Source: Erinaceus europaeus (lineage: Eukaryota > Chordata > Mammalia > Eulipotyphla > Erinaceidae). From it: a stretch of 64,000 bases of DNA. Positions 34,171-45,014 of the stretch are shown piece by piece. The translations under genes were made by a program, and so were the position numbers. Numbering within the stretch: the first letter of the stretch is position 1; each line of letters begins with the position of its first letter. The notes beneath the pieces were generated by a model. It was not told the origin of the DNA. It did no database searches and saw only the letters and a list, made by a program, of their open reading frames with translations. The stretch covers positions 67,718,022-67,782,021 of the forward strand of contig NC_080180.1 of NCBI RefSeq assembly GCF_950295315.1, written 5' to 3'.

Positions 34171-34460
34171 GAAGAAATTATAATTAAGGTGTATATATAC
34201 ATCTATTTATCAAAGGAGATAAAGAACACTCAGAGTAGCAGTCAGGTCCAGAAGTGCTGGGAATAAAACCTGAAAGTTCACAGAGAAGAGTCAAGTTGAC
34301 CATCACTGAGTTTTTATAAAATTAGACTGCAATTTAATAAATGTTGACCAGTATATTTGATCTTAAGTCACAATTATCACATATTTACCTGATTCCAATT
34401 TCATAAGCTCTTGGCCACATGCCTGGACCAAGATTTAACTACATCTGGAAAAAAAAAAGA

Positions 34461-34760
34461 GGGAGGTGGGGAATCAATCAGTAGTGCAGCGGGTTAAGTG
34501 CAGATGGTGCAAAGCACAGTGATGGGCTCAATGATCCCATTTCAAGCCCCCGGCTCCCCACCTGCAGGGGAGTCACTTCACAGGTGAAGCATGTCTGCAG
34601 GTGTCTATCTTCCTCTCCCCCTCTCTGTCTTCCCCTCTTCTCTCCATTTCTCTCTGTCCTATCTAACAAAAATGACACCAATGGCAATAATAACTACAAT
34701 AAAACAAGGGCAACAAAAGGAAATATATAAATAAACATTTTTAAAAAGTAAAAAAAGAGG
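34461..34760 (+). mobile_element. tRNA-derived SINE
   Basis: Head with 'agtgcagcgggttaag' near 34483, body 'cctgcaggggagtcac', A-rich tail to about 34760. The B-box region is decayed ('atttcaagcccc'). Confidence 0.85.
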
Positions 34761-34827
34761 GAGTCTCAGAAGTAGTAGGTGTGACTTAGAAAGGAAGAGA
34801 AGTTAGAGAAATAGGAATAAATGGGCA

Positions 34828-34872
34828 AATATATATATATATGTATATAATATATATATCTGTATATATATA
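34828..34872. repeat. TA-rich microsatellite
   Basis: Interrupted TA repeats. Confidence 0.85.
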
Positions 34873-35029
34873 GACATAGAGAACTACTGCATTTTCCAAT
34901 AAAAGAAATGGAGAACCAGAACTCTGTAGTTGGAAAAGGTATTTCATTATACTCCTAAAATAGTTTTGTAGATCAATATTACATCACTAATAACAAAAAC
35001 AATTTTCCTGCTTAGTATTACTTTATCCA

Positions 35030-35640
35030 TTACTAAGGGCTGCAACAAAATGCAGCTGAGCACAGGAATTCAGATTTTCCCAGTGGAGTCTTCCTAGAAT
35101 AATAGAGAAACCTCATCCACTTGTAAAGCAAAATGGGAGACCACCACACCCGAGAGGGAAGAAAAAAATGTTTTAGCAATCTTATGTGCAATTCAAACCT
35201 TGCCATCTTTGACATCCATAGTGCCAATGCCTGAGATCCCCTCATTTCACAAAATGCTTACACAGAACTACAGGGTTTTCTGCCGCCTTGTGGCTACACA
35301 GCAGAATGCAGCTGTAGGCCCATTTGGCAACTCCCTATGGAATCTTCTCAGAAAATGACAGAAAGCATAGGCATGGGAAAGTCAAGTTGAGGAATGACTT
35401 AGGGAAAGAAAGACAGTTTTGTGAATCCAATGTGCCATTCGTTCATTCAAAACCCCTTGTTCATAGGGAACTACATAGGCCAGGCAGTGGCACACATGGT
35501 GAAATGCACACATGACAGAGTGAACTTGCCTTGTCATGGGCACAACCCAAGATCAAGGCCAGTCCGTAACAGAGTGAGGTAGGGTTCTGAACTGTAAAGA
35601 TATATATAATTTGCAAAGAGCATTCACTTAGCCCTCACAC
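35030..35640 (-). repeat. Composite element E4, inverted and partial
   Basis: Matches the inverted leader and spacer of E3 (21000-21780) but lacks the CCAAT array. The second CTCF-like motif near 35040 is decayed ('gctgcaacaaaatgcag'). It lacks the SINE present in E3. Confidence 0.7.
35279..35293 (-). promoter_or_regulatory. CTCF-like motif
   Basis: Minus strand CCACAAGGCGGCAGA. Confidence 0.45.
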
Positions 35641-35764
35641 ATGCAAGTCTTGTGATTTGGCCACAACTTCTTGCTTCACAAGTCTTCTTCTAGCATTTGC
35701 CCTTCTTCCGTAGCCAGTCAACAGCGTCAGGTTGAGCTTCACAAGTTATACAGCAGGTCTAAAG

Positions 35765-35935
35765 GTCTCTCTTTATTATTTTATATTTAATAACACAGAG
35801 AGAGAGAGAGAGACAGAGAGAGAGAGAGAAATACCAGGGCACTACTCACCTCTGGCTTATGATGGTGCTGGGAATTGAACTTGTGACATTAGAAAGTATT
35901 TTGCATAACCATTATGTTGTCTAGCCAGCACTCTC
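35765..35935 (-). mobile_element. SINE of the 'gagcactgctcagctctgg' family, with GA tract
   Basis: (GA)n at 35796-35830 followed by 'cagggcactactcacctctg' and 'ggaattgaacttgtgac', ending 'gcataaccattatg'. Confidence 0.75.
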
Positions 35936-36169
35936 CCTTTCCATTTCCTTCTTGCCTTTCAATGTCTCTCTATCCTCTATCAAATAAAACTAGTTATCTC
36001 TCTATCAAATAAAACTAGAAAGAAAAGAAAAAAATAGCTCCTGGCAGTGGGATTGGTTGTCACCAAGCCTCAGAGATAACTTAACCCTGGTGGAAATAGA
36101 AACAAATAAGTAAACAAACAAATACTTACATATATACATAATAAGGCCAGGTAATGGCACATGGTTAAG

Positions 36170-36480
36170 TGTTGTATGCTTTACATTGGGTTGTTCTAGT
36201 TCTCCCCCGCCAAGAGAATTGGATCAGTTCAGTTAATTTGAACTTGGCCCCGCCCCTAGGAACCCCCACAGAGTTCCAGAGGGACAGAGTTAGAGAGAGT
36301 GCTTGCGCCTCTGCAAAGAGACAGCAGAGTTCTGTTTGGTGATTAGTTTGGTTTAGTTTATGAATCATTGTTCCTGAATAAAGAAATACAGCTTCCCTGC
36401 CCAGCTGTTGTCTCTGGTCATCTCTGTTACCCGCCCGTGAAGCTAGCCCGGCCAGCTGGAGCCGCCGAATTTTAACAACA
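36170..36480 (+). mobile_element. Solo LTR with 6-bp target duplication
   Basis: Begins TGTTGTATGC and ends TTTTAACAACA, so the termini form an inverted repeat. Flanked by GTTAAG at 36164-36169 and 36481-36486. Related sequence at about 22030 ('tggtacatggataag') is the uninterrupted site. AATAAA lies at 36377-36382. The R-U5 part resembles the minus-strand LTR at 47941-48375. A 6-bp duplication fits a betaretrovirus/ERVK-like element. No internal genes. Confidence 0.85.
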
Positions 36481-36844
36481 GTTAAGTGAACCTATTACAG
36501 TGCACAAGGACCCAGGTTCAAGCGTGTGATACACACCTGATGGGGGACAGCTTTATAGAAGTGGAAAATCAGTGCTGCAGATATTTCTCTCTCTCTATGT
36601 TCACCTCCCTTCTCAATTACTATCTCTATCCAATAATAAAAACTAAAAACATTTGTTTAATATGTTAAATAGTCAAAATTCCATGCTTAGTGGGTCAGGA
36701 GATAGCTCCTGGGGGGAGTGTATGCCCATCCATGTACACCTTCCAAGAGAGGAACAAGAGAGGCCTCAGTGCTGTGCTATCTCTCCCTGTGAGCATCCCT
36801 GTATCTGTATATCTGTGTCTCTAGAAGAAGAAATGATAATTTTC

Positions 36845-37000
36845 TTTTGTTGAGGTTTGATTTATTCATGAAGAAGATAGGAAGAGAGAGAAAGAAAGAA
36901 TCAGACATCACTCTGGTACATGTGCTTCCGAGGAGGACTGAACTCAGGACCTCATGTTTGAGAGTCCAGTGCCTTATCCACTGTGCCACCTACCAGATCA
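36845..37000 (-). mobile_element. SINE of the 'agagtgatgtctggttc' family
   Basis: Plus strand 'cagacatcactctggtac', 'gaactcaggacctcatg' and 'ccactgtgccacc'; head at right. Confidence 0.8.
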
Positions 37001-37019
37001 CTATGGCGAAATTTGATAT

Positions 37020-37670
37020 AGTTTCAAATATTTGATATTTTGAAAATATTTTATTTATTTTACTGGAGGAGCTAGCAACAAGTACAGAAGAAGAAACAGG
37101 TGAGGCCAGCAGTGATCATTTCTAGTTGGTGGTGCTGTGAATTGAACCTGGGAATTCTAAACCTCAGACATAGGAATCTTTTTACATAGCTATCTTGCTA
37201 TAACACAAGCCCTAAAATTATTCATCGAGAGAGATGAGCAGAGGCCAAGACTGAGACCCTGAATCTTAGGATAGTGGTCCTTGTGTATTAGAGTTCAAAG
37301 CATTATAGCCTGTGTAATCAACCCAACCACTCTATTCTGAAGCAATAATGGCTATAAAAAGTGATGAATTTCATTCTCTGAAGTTTAATCTCCAGCACCA
37401 CCGTAAACCTGAGATAAACCTTGCTCTGGTGTTTCTGTTTATTTCTCTCTGTATCTCTCTCATTAAAACTAATAAAACATTTTAAAAAGAGTATTTCATT
37501 TTATGTTTTCCGTACTCTAATATTCTTTGTGGTATTAATGAATTGTATTTGGCTTTGATGGTACCGGCTAAGTGTTAGGTTATTAATTAGGGATTGATAG
37601 ATGTTAGTTTCTCAGGGTAAGGATTGTGCATTAAAGCCTAACATAAATTTGTATTATTTATCTTTTTTTT
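37020..37670. repeat. Segmental duplicate of 27340-28100
   Basis: Shared blocks include 'gaggccagcagtg', 'attaattagggatt' and 'attaaagcctaacataaa'. No gene. Confidence 0.75.
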
Positions 37671-37674
37671 TTTG

Positions 37675-37803
37675 GCTCCAGGGTTATTGCTGGGGCTTAG
37701 TACCTGCACTGCTCCTGGAGGCTATTTTTCTCCTTTTATTGCCCTAGTTGTTTATCATTGTAGTTATTGTTGTCATTGTTGGACAGGACAGAGGAAAATC
37801 AAT
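37675..37803 (-). mobile_element. Truncated SINE, long variant
   Basis: Starts 'ccagggttattgctgggg' and is cut off at 'ggacagaggaaaatcaatc', where duplicon P2 begins. Confidence 0.8.
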
Positions 37804-38183
37804 CAGCTCGGCTCCCTCTTTGTTTCCCCGCCTGGGTCTTTGCTCAGTATGGGAGGCATGAGTTCCAGTGCTTGATCAGGCAGTGGATTGGGATCTTCTT
37901 GGCATTAGTAAGATTTTTTTGTTTTACCAGAGCACTGCTTAGCTGCAGTTCATGGTAATGCAGGGGATTGTGCTTGGGACTTTGTAGCTTCAGGCAGGAG
38001 AGTCTTTTTGCATAACCATTATGCTATCTCCTCTGCCCTCTCTGTGTCTTTATTAAACAGATGCAGGGGGGAGGTGACCCCACAGCAGCTAGAGTGATAG
38101 GTGTGGGGGCAGCCTGGGTTGAGCTGCTGACTTCTCCCCTCTCAGAGGGCACCATGCCGCAGGCACCTCAGCTAGCTCAGGGC

Positions 38184-38224
38184 TGGTGGGGGTGGGGGGT
38201 GGGGGGTGGGGGGGTGGGGTGGGG
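38184..38224 (+). repeat. G-run tract (GGGGT-like)
   Basis: Runs of 4-7 G separated by single T. Shorter in P3 (about 39013-39042). It has G-quadruplex-forming potential on the plus strand. Confidence 0.8.
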
Positions 38225-38329
38225 ACATCTGGGCGTGCCTTGGCTTGGGACTGGGGAGCAGGCTTGCAGGCAGTCGGCAGGACCCCTAGGGGCCAGATCA
38301 GGGCTGTAGGCGGGGTTGGGAGGGGCTCG

Positions 38330-38625
38330 GTGGACACAATCAAGGTGAATCCTCACGGCCAGCCATCAGCCCCTCCTCTGCCACCTGCACCTGGGCCAAT
38401 GGCGCGGCACGGGGGGCGGGCGGGGCTCCCTCTTCAAGCAATTAATCCCAGGCGGGACTCATTGCCTGCCCTGCGGGCTGCAGCCTGCTCACCTCCCTCC
38501 TGCCGCGCCGTCCTGCCCCCGCACCCTCTCCTGCACCGCCTCTCCTGCCCAGTGGTGGCAGCTCCTCCCCAGGTGTCCCAGCAGAGGCCTCCCCCCCGCG
38601 GCTGTCTCCCGACAGTCAGGTAGCG
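38330..38625 (+). promoter_or_regulatory. Candidate CpG-island promoter (P2)
   Basis: CCAAT at 38396-38400, overlapping GC boxes GGGCGGGCGGGGC at about 38415-38427, then a GC-rich pyrimidine-rich stretch ending at a possible donor CAG|GTAGCG near 38620. Confidence 0.4.
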
Positions 38626-39149
38626 CGGCCTCAGCTAGGCCCCCTCTTGGTTCCCCTGCCTGGGTCTTTGCTCAGTATGGGAGGCATGAGTTCCAGTGCT
38701 TGATCAGGCAGTGGAGTGGGATCTTCTTGGCATTAGTAAGATTTTTTTGTTTTACCAGAGCACTGCTTAGCTGCAGTTCATGGTAATGCAGGGGATTGTG
38801 CCTGGGACTTTGTAGCTTCAGGCAGGAGAGTCTTTTTGCATAACCATTATGCTATCTCCTCTGCCCTCTCTGTGTCTTTATTAAACAGATGCAGGGGGGA
38901 GGTGACCCCACAGCAGCTAGAGTGATAGGTGTGGGGGCAGCCTGGGTTGGGCTGCTGACTTCTCCCCTCTCAGAGGGCACCATGCTGCAGGCACCTCAGC
39001 TAGCTCAGGGCTGGCGGGGGTGGGGGTGGGGTGGTGTGGGGACATCTGGGCGTGCCTTGGCTTGGGACTGGGGAGCAGGCTTGCAGGCAGTTGGCAGGAC
39101 CCCTAGGGGCCAGCTCAGGGCTGTAGGCGGGGTTGGGAGTTGCTCCGCG

Positions 39150-39455
39150 GCCACATTCAAGGTGAATCCTCACGGCCAGCCATCAGCCCCTCCTCTGTCA
39201 CCTGCACCTGGGCCAATGGCGCGGCACGGGGGGGCGGGCGGGGCTCCCTCTTCAAGCAATTAATCCCAGGCGGGATTCATTGCCTGCCCCGCAGGCTGCA
39301 GCATGCTCACCTCCCTCCTGCCGCGCCGTCCTGCCCCCGCACCCTCTCCTGCGCCGCCTCTCCTGCCCAGTGGTGGCGGCTCCTCCCTAGGTGTCCCGGC
39401 AGAGGCCTCCCCCCCCCCCCCCCGCGGCTGTCTCCCGACAGTCAGGTAGCGTGGC
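39150..39455 (+). promoter_or_regulatory. Candidate CpG-island promoter (P3)
   Basis: CCAAT at 39213-39217, GC boxes about 39230-39243, then a C-run (39410-39424) not seen at that length in P2 or P4. Confidence 0.4.
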
Positions 39456-39795
39456 CTCAGCTGGGCTCCCTCTTTGTTCCCCCACCGGGGTCTTGGCTCT
39501 GGCGCCACCTCCTCCCGTGCCCCTCCAGGGAGTTCTGGGCGCTGCGTTCAGCCCATGCCCCTCGGCTTCACTTCCATCACTCTGCCTGCTGCGGAACAGG
39601 AACCCCCCTTTTATTTATTTTTATTAATTTTTTTTAGCAGAGCACTGCTCAGCTCTGGCTTATGGTGGTGTGGGCAATTGAACCTGGGACTTGAGAGCCT
39701 CAGGCATGAAAGTCTCTTTTGCATAACCATTATGCGGTACCCCACCTGTTTTTTTTACTTCTTTTTTGCCTCGTTTCCCTCCGTGTGGCCAAAGA

Positions 39796-39846
39796 AGGGA
39801 GCTGGAAGGCGGTGGTGGAGAGCCCAGACTGGAGTGCGAGGTGAGT
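39796..39846 (+). other. Candidate small exon between splice-like signals (P3)
   Basis: A long T/C tract (39750-39785) ends in an AG near 39796; the 45-bp segment ends GAG|GTGAGT at 39840/39841. The same arrangement occurs in P4 with donor at 41696/41697. In P1 this segment is fused to the promoter part without the interruption. Confidence 0.3.
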
Positions 39847-40729
39847 GTCCAGGGCGTGGAGCAACAGGGGCGGGAGGGAAGGTGGCGCCATGCGGTTGGT
39901 ATGTCCTCTGAGCCACCATCCTTCGCGGTGACCGCGGCGTGGTGGCCTGAACTTGGGGCCCATGAATCCTGCGCCCGGCCCTGGGTGGTCACCCGGGTTG
40001 ATTCGGGCTCCGCTTGGCCGGGACACCCAGGTCGGGGGCTTTAGAAACCTCCCGGAGGGATCGAGCAGGGTGGCTGACGCCTCAGACTTCTGGCGGGTCA
40101 GGCCCAGGAGTAGCTCTCTGGCCAAGGCCAAGGTCCCGGGGGAGAGGGGGCCCACCGCACCTCCCCCAGCGGAGGAGCACGTGGTGGCTGATATCCCGCC
40201 CGTCCCAGTAGGAGTTTGCGGGGCCCCTGAGCTCAGCTCTGCGTGGGGGTGACTGGAAGGGGCGCACCCGGCGGGCACGTGTCCCCTAGACCTCGAGGCT
40301 GGTCTGGGAGGCTGTCCCCAGGGCATGGATGCTCAGGTGGAGCCGGCCATGCTGAATCTCCCTCCCCCATCTTCAGTTCCCCCCACCTGCTGCCCCGCCA
40401 TGCTTCTGATGAGGGCTGCAATGTACCTCCTGAGGGCCGGGGGAGGCCCTTATACTTGCGGAGGATTAGCTATTTGGGTTTAACTGATAATATCTGTGAG
40501 AAATAGGTGTTTCTGGTATTTGCAGTAAAGTTTCAATAAAAAGCATTGTGGGAGAGCACACAGTTCACTGACATGTTAGCATTTCTGAGGTTTTCCCATC
40601 AAGCACCCTACACCCCAACTGAAGAGTAGGAGCTTAATAAGTGGTAAAGCACATATATTTTATTACAGTGCTATTTTGACTAATTTAAAGACAGTATATC
40701 AAATCGCATTGGGTTTTGTTTAAAGTTTT

Positions 40730-40862
40730 TTTTTTTTTTTTTTAACCGGAGCACTGCTCAGCTCTGGCTTATGGTGGTGCGGGGGATTGAGCCTGGGACT
40801 TTGGAGCCTCAGGCATGAGAGTCTCTTTGCATAACTATTATGCTATCTATCCTCTGCTCTAA
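40730..40862 (-). mobile_element. SINE of the 'gagcactgctcagctctgg' family
   Basis: T-run tail at left, then 'gagcactgctcagctctgg', 'ggattgagcctgggac' and 'gcataactattatgc'. Same family as copies at 37912, 38740, 39635 and 41497. Confidence 0.85.
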
Positions 40863-40889
40863 CATTTCCTAATCTACATAATTAATAGA

Positions 40890-42435
40890 ATAAGTTGTTG
40901 CCTTGGCTTGGGACTGGGGAGCAGGCTTGCAGGCAGGCTGCAGGACCCCTAGGGGCCAGCTCATGGCTGTAGGCGGGGTTGGGAGGGGCGCCATGGCCAC
41001 ATTCAAGGTGAATATTCATGGCCAGCCATCAGCCCCTCCTCCGCTGCCTGCACCTGGGCCAATGGCGCAGCACGGGGGGGTGGGCGGGGCTCCCTCTTCA
41101 AGCAATTAATCCCACGTGGGACTCATTGCCTGCCCCGCGGGCTGCAGCCGGCTCACCTTCCTCCTGCGGCACAGTCCTGCCCCCGCACAGCTTCTCCATG
41201 CGGTCCTGCACCCTCTCCTGCGCCACCTCCTGCCCAGTGGTGGTGGCTCCTCCCCAGGTGTCCCGGCAGAGGCCTCCCCCCCGTGGCTGTCTCCCGACAG
41301 TCAGGTAGCGTGGCCTCAGCTAGGCTCCCTCTTTGTTCCCCCACCGGGGTCTTGGCTCTGGCGCCACCTCCTCCCGTGCCCCTCCAGGGAGTTCTGGGCG
41401 CTGCGTTCAGCCCATGCCCCTCGGCTTCACTTCCATCACTCTGCCTGCTGCGGAACAGGAACCCCCCTTTTATTTATTTTTATTAATTTTTTTTAGCAGA
41501 GCACTGCTCAGCTCTGGCTTATGGTGGTGTGGGCGATTGAACCTGGGACTTGAGAGCCTCAGGCATGAAAGTCTCTTTTGCATAACCATTATGCGGTACC
41601 CCCACCTGTTTTTTTACTTTTTTGCCTCGTTTCCCTCCGTGTGGCCAAAGAAGGGAGCTGGAAGGCTGCGGTGGAGAGCCCAGACTAGAGTGCGAGGTGA
41701 GTGTCCAGGGCGTGGAGCAACAGGGGCGGGAGGGAAGGTGGCGCCAGGCGGTTGGTAGGTCCTCTGAGCAGCCATCCTTCGTGGTGACCGCGGCATGGTG
41801 GCCTGAACTTGGGGCCTATGAATCCTGCGCCCGGCCCTGGGTGGTCACCCGGGTTGATTCGGGCTCCGCTTGGCCGGGACACCCAGGTCGGGGGCTTTAG
41901 AAACCTCCCGGAGGGATCGAGCAGGGTGGCTGACGCCTCAGACTTCTGGCGGGTCAGGCCCACGAGTTGCTGCTCCCAGGAGTAGCTCTCTGGCCAAGGC
42001 CAAGGTCCCTGGGGAGAGGGGGCACACCGCACCTCCCCCAGCGGAGGAGCACGTGGTTGCTGATATCCCGTCAGTCCCACTAGGAGCTTGCGGGGCCCCT
42101 GAGCTCTGCTCTGCGTGGGGGGTGACTGGAAGGGGCGCACCCGGCGGGCACGTGTCCCCTAGACCTTGAGGCTGGTCTGGGAGGCTGTCCCCAGGGCATG
42201 GGCGCTCAGGAGCGTGGAGCCGGCCATGCTGAATCCCCCTCCCCCATCTTCAGTTCCCCCACCTGCTGCCCCGCCATGCTTCTGATGAGGGCTGCAATGT
42301 GCCTGCTGAGGGCCACGCTAGGCGCTTAGATCTGCCAGGGATTAGCTATTTGGGTTTAACTGATAATATCTGTGAGAAACAGTTGTTTCTGGTATTTGCA
42401 ATAAAGTTTCAATAAAAAGCATTGTGGGAGAGCAC
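40890..42435 (+). repeat. CpG duplicon P4, third tandem copy
   Basis: Aligns with P3 at an offset near 1850 bp and high identity, including the SINE at 41497-41605 in the same position. It lacks the 5' SINE-containing start of P2/P3. Confidence 0.85.
40990..41310 (+). promoter_or_regulatory. Candidate CpG-island promoter (P4)
   Basis: CCAAT at 41059-41063, GC box GGGCGGGGC near 41082-41090. A donor GAG|GTGAGT follows at 41696/41697. Confidence 0.4.
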
Positions 42436-42611
42436 AGGTGGTGCCACAGTTCACTGACAACATGTTAGCATTTCTGAGGATTTCTGATCAAGAACCCTTG
42501 TCCCCAACTGCAGAGTAGGAGCATGGTAAGTGGTGAAGTACTCTATCTTGCCTTTCCCTGTTTTTTTTGTAATCTATATCCCATAAAGGAATGAATAAAA
42601 ATTATAAAGCA

Positions 42612-42887
42612 GGGAGTCGGGCTGTAGCGGAGCGGGTTAGGTGCAGGTGGCGCAAAGCACAAGGACCAGCATAAGGATCCCGGTTCGAACCCTGGCTCCC
42701 CACCTGCAGGGGAGTCGCTTCACAGGAGGTGAAGCAGGTGCAGGTGTCTTTCTCTACTCCTCTCTGTCTTCCCCTCCTCTCTCCATTTCTCTCTGCCCTA
42801 TCCAACAACAACAATAATAACTACAACAATAAAACAACAAGGGCAATAAAAGGGAATACATAAATAAAATAAATATTTTAAAAAATG
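42612..42887 (+). mobile_element. tRNA-derived SINE, full length
   Basis: Head 'gggagtcgggctgtagcgg', B-box-like 'ggttcgaaccc' near 42681, A-rich tail. Flanked by 8-bp direct repeats ATAAAGCA (42604-42611 and 42888-42895). Confidence 0.92.
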
Positions 42888-42889
42888 AT

Positions 42890-43205
42890 AAAGCAATACT
42901 AGATAAATTAATTATTCTAAACTTGATGTTGATTTCAGGAATAGATATTAAGACTGCTTTCAAAAACATCTATCTTTTTACAATGCTATTTTCATTCTAA
43001 TTTAAAGACTGAGTATATCAAATCACATTGGGCTTTGTTTAAAGTTTCTTAATCTACATAATTAATAGAATTAATTATTTTAAATCATTGTACTGTAGGA
43101 TTTTGATAAGACTCTTATTCTGGTGTAATGACAGTGGCTTGTGAAGAATATATCCTACATATCTGTTTGAGTATGTTGATATCTTTATTTTTCAGATTAT
43201 TTCAG
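42890..43205. other. AT-rich DNA shared with 32900-33080 and 40640-40900
   Basis: Blocks such as 'attgggctttgtttaaag' and 'ctacataattaatagaat' also flank P4's SINE at 40690-40890. No gene. Confidence 0.5.
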
Positions 43206-43212
43206 ATTATTT

Positions 43213-43351
43213 TCAGATAGACACCTGCAGATCTGCTTCACAGCCTGTGAGGTGACTCCCCTACAGGTGGGTAGCAGGTGGGATCCTAATACAGGTCCTT
43301 GTGCTCTGCGCCACATGCACTTAACCCACTGTGCTATTGCCCGACTCCCCT
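43213..43351 (-). mobile_element. Truncated SINE
   Basis: 'agacacctgcagatctgc' to 'ctattgcccgactccc'; head present, tail missing. Confidence 0.85.
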
Positions 43352-43366
43352 CATTCTGTTTTATTA

Positions 43367-43382
43367 CAACAAGGAGGCAGCA
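43367..43382 (+). promoter_or_regulatory. Degenerate CTCF-like motif
   Basis: CAACAAGGAGGCAGCA; two changes from the family form. Confidence 0.3.
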
Positions 43383-43587
43383 AAGCACATAACTGTAGAG
43401 ATTTTGTGCAGTGAGAGCTCAGGATTTGTCCCCGGTGCATGTCAAGGTTTGAATTACACATAGACTCCCCTAGACATCTGTTCTTTCCTCTTAGGTATGG
43501 GGATTCCGAATTTGGCTTTCCAAGTGGATGGGGCTTCACCATGGGGAGTTTGTGAATTCTCTTGCTCAGCTGCATTCTGCTGAGTGT

Positions 43588-43603
43588 CCACAAGAGGGAA
43601 GCA
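43588..43603 (+). promoter_or_regulatory. CTCF-like motif
   Basis: CCACAAGAGGGAAGCA; one change from the second-of-pair form. Confidence 0.35.
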
Positions 43604-43699
43604 CAAGAGAGGGACTAAGACTTCAGGCTTCTTCAGTAGTCATTCTATTGCATTTCTCTCCCAGTTCTTGCCATATACTTTTAATTGTTAATTGTTTTA

Positions 43700-43945
43700 A
43701 TACTTTTTTAACATTAGAGATTGGGTTCACTCTGTTTAAAATATTTAACTTTTCATATATAGAGACAGTGAGTGAAGGAGGAAATAAGAGAGTGGAAAGA
43801 GACTGAAACATATGCAGCCCTCTTCACTACTTGTTAAACTTTACCCCTGCAGGTGAAGACCAGGATGTTCAACCTTGGTCTTTTTGTTCATTGTATGTGT
43901 GCATTTAACCAGGTGTGCTACCACCTGGTCCTCAGATTGTTTTTG
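43700..43945 (-). mobile_element. Diverged SINE
   Basis: 'tatgcagccctcttcac' body and head 'gctaccacctggtc', like 23230-23410 and 57500-57690. Confidence 0.6.
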
Positions 43946-44755
43946 AATCCCAGGGAGATTCTTTTAAATCAGATTCTATAACTAGTATTCTTCCTTAATC
44001 CCCTTTTATCTCTCACATAAGTGGATAAGTGTACACATTGAGGTGTGCAAGGTTTTAGGTTCCCCACCTTCAGGGAGAAAGCTTCACAAATGTTAGACTA
44101 GGGCTGCAAGTGTATATCTTTCTCTCCATGCTTTCAAATTTTTCAGTCTCCAACCACTTATAAAGGGAAATAAAAATAGAACAGCACACCCAAGCACACA
44201 CTCACATGCCAATGAAGAGAAGGGAAGAGAGAGAGGGAGAGAGATAGACTACAGCACAGAAACCTGCCTAAGTGTGTTACTGAGTTTGACATGTCTTGCA
44301 TTGCTATCAGCTACTGTGATGTTTTATGTTTGTGTGCTTTTCTTTACAGACTTGGCATGCAGTCCTGGCTCACGGGATTCAATATTTATGAATTCTCATC
44401 TGTCACAACATGGAACTACTGGACAAGGTAAGAACTTTGAAAGTTGGGCGAGGGTGTGAGAACACTCTGAAAACACCAAGGGAATGTTGGGGAAACCTTT
44501 CATAGCCTGGATGATTGCTAAGCAAAAGGTCCCAGTAGCAATACATCATAGCATTAGGTAGTGAGGTGCTAAGTATATTTTTTCACTAATCAGCAGGTGT
44601 ATAAATATTGTAAACAGTAATTACAAAATGTACCATTTACTTTAGGGTTCCAATTGCACTACCTTTATAAATTTTTGTTCTGTACTTGGCCTCCAGTGTA
44701 TATGACATTTTACAGGTTTGCAGTTTAAATTTCTTTTTCATTTTTATTTGTTTTT
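43946..44755. other. No recognised feature
   Basis: Moderately AT-rich. 43960-44170 resembles 55130-55340 and 61060-61260 (SINE-flank sequence shared by duplicates). The remainder is unassigned, with no credible frame. Confidence 0.4.
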
Positions 44756-44757
44756 AT

Positions 44758-45014
44758 TTATTTATCTATTTTAAAAATATTTATTCCATTTTGTTATTTT
44801 TATTGTTGTAGTCATCATTGCTGCATAGGACAGACAGAAATGGAGAGAGGAGAAGACAGAGAGGGGGAGAGAAAGACGCCTACAGACCTGTTTCACTGCT
44901 TGTGAGGCAACTCCTCTGTAGGTGGGGAGCCGAGGTCTTGAACTGGGATCCTTAGACCAGTCCTTGTACTTTGTGCCACCTGCAGTTAACCTGCTGTGCT
45001 AACGCCCCACTCCC
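44758..45014 (-). mobile_element. tRNA-derived SINE
   Basis: T-rich left end, 'cagacctgtttcactgc', 'gtgctaacgccccactccc' head. Confidence 0.85.

Larger units (their letters stand above)
37804..38632 (+). repeat. CpG duplicon P2, first tandem copy
   Basis: About 828 bp repeated with very few differences at 38633-39459. Contains a SINE (37912-38035), an acceptor-like 'tgtctttattaaacag' ending at 38060, a G-rich run, and the promoter-like core. Confidence 0.85.
38633..40540 (+). repeat. CpG duplicon P3, second tandem copy with 3' part
   Basis: Repeats P2 to about 39459, then continues through a SINE (39635-39745), a pyrimidine tract, and the 'gggagctggaaggcgg' segment with GTGAGT at 39841, ending near 40540. 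The 3' part is near-identical in P4. A 199-codon minus-strand frame (39730-40326) spans the SINE and is not credible. Confidence 0.85.
43360..43625 (+). repeat. Composite element E5, CTCF-pair fragment
   Basis: Only the spacer with its two flanking CTCF-like sites remains (43367 and 43588, 221 bp apart). Leader and array are absent. Confidence 0.65.

Noticed and set aside
39730..40326. 199-codon minus-strand open frame in P3
   Set aside because: It runs through a SINE at one end and is shortened in the near-identical P4 copy (41685-42140).
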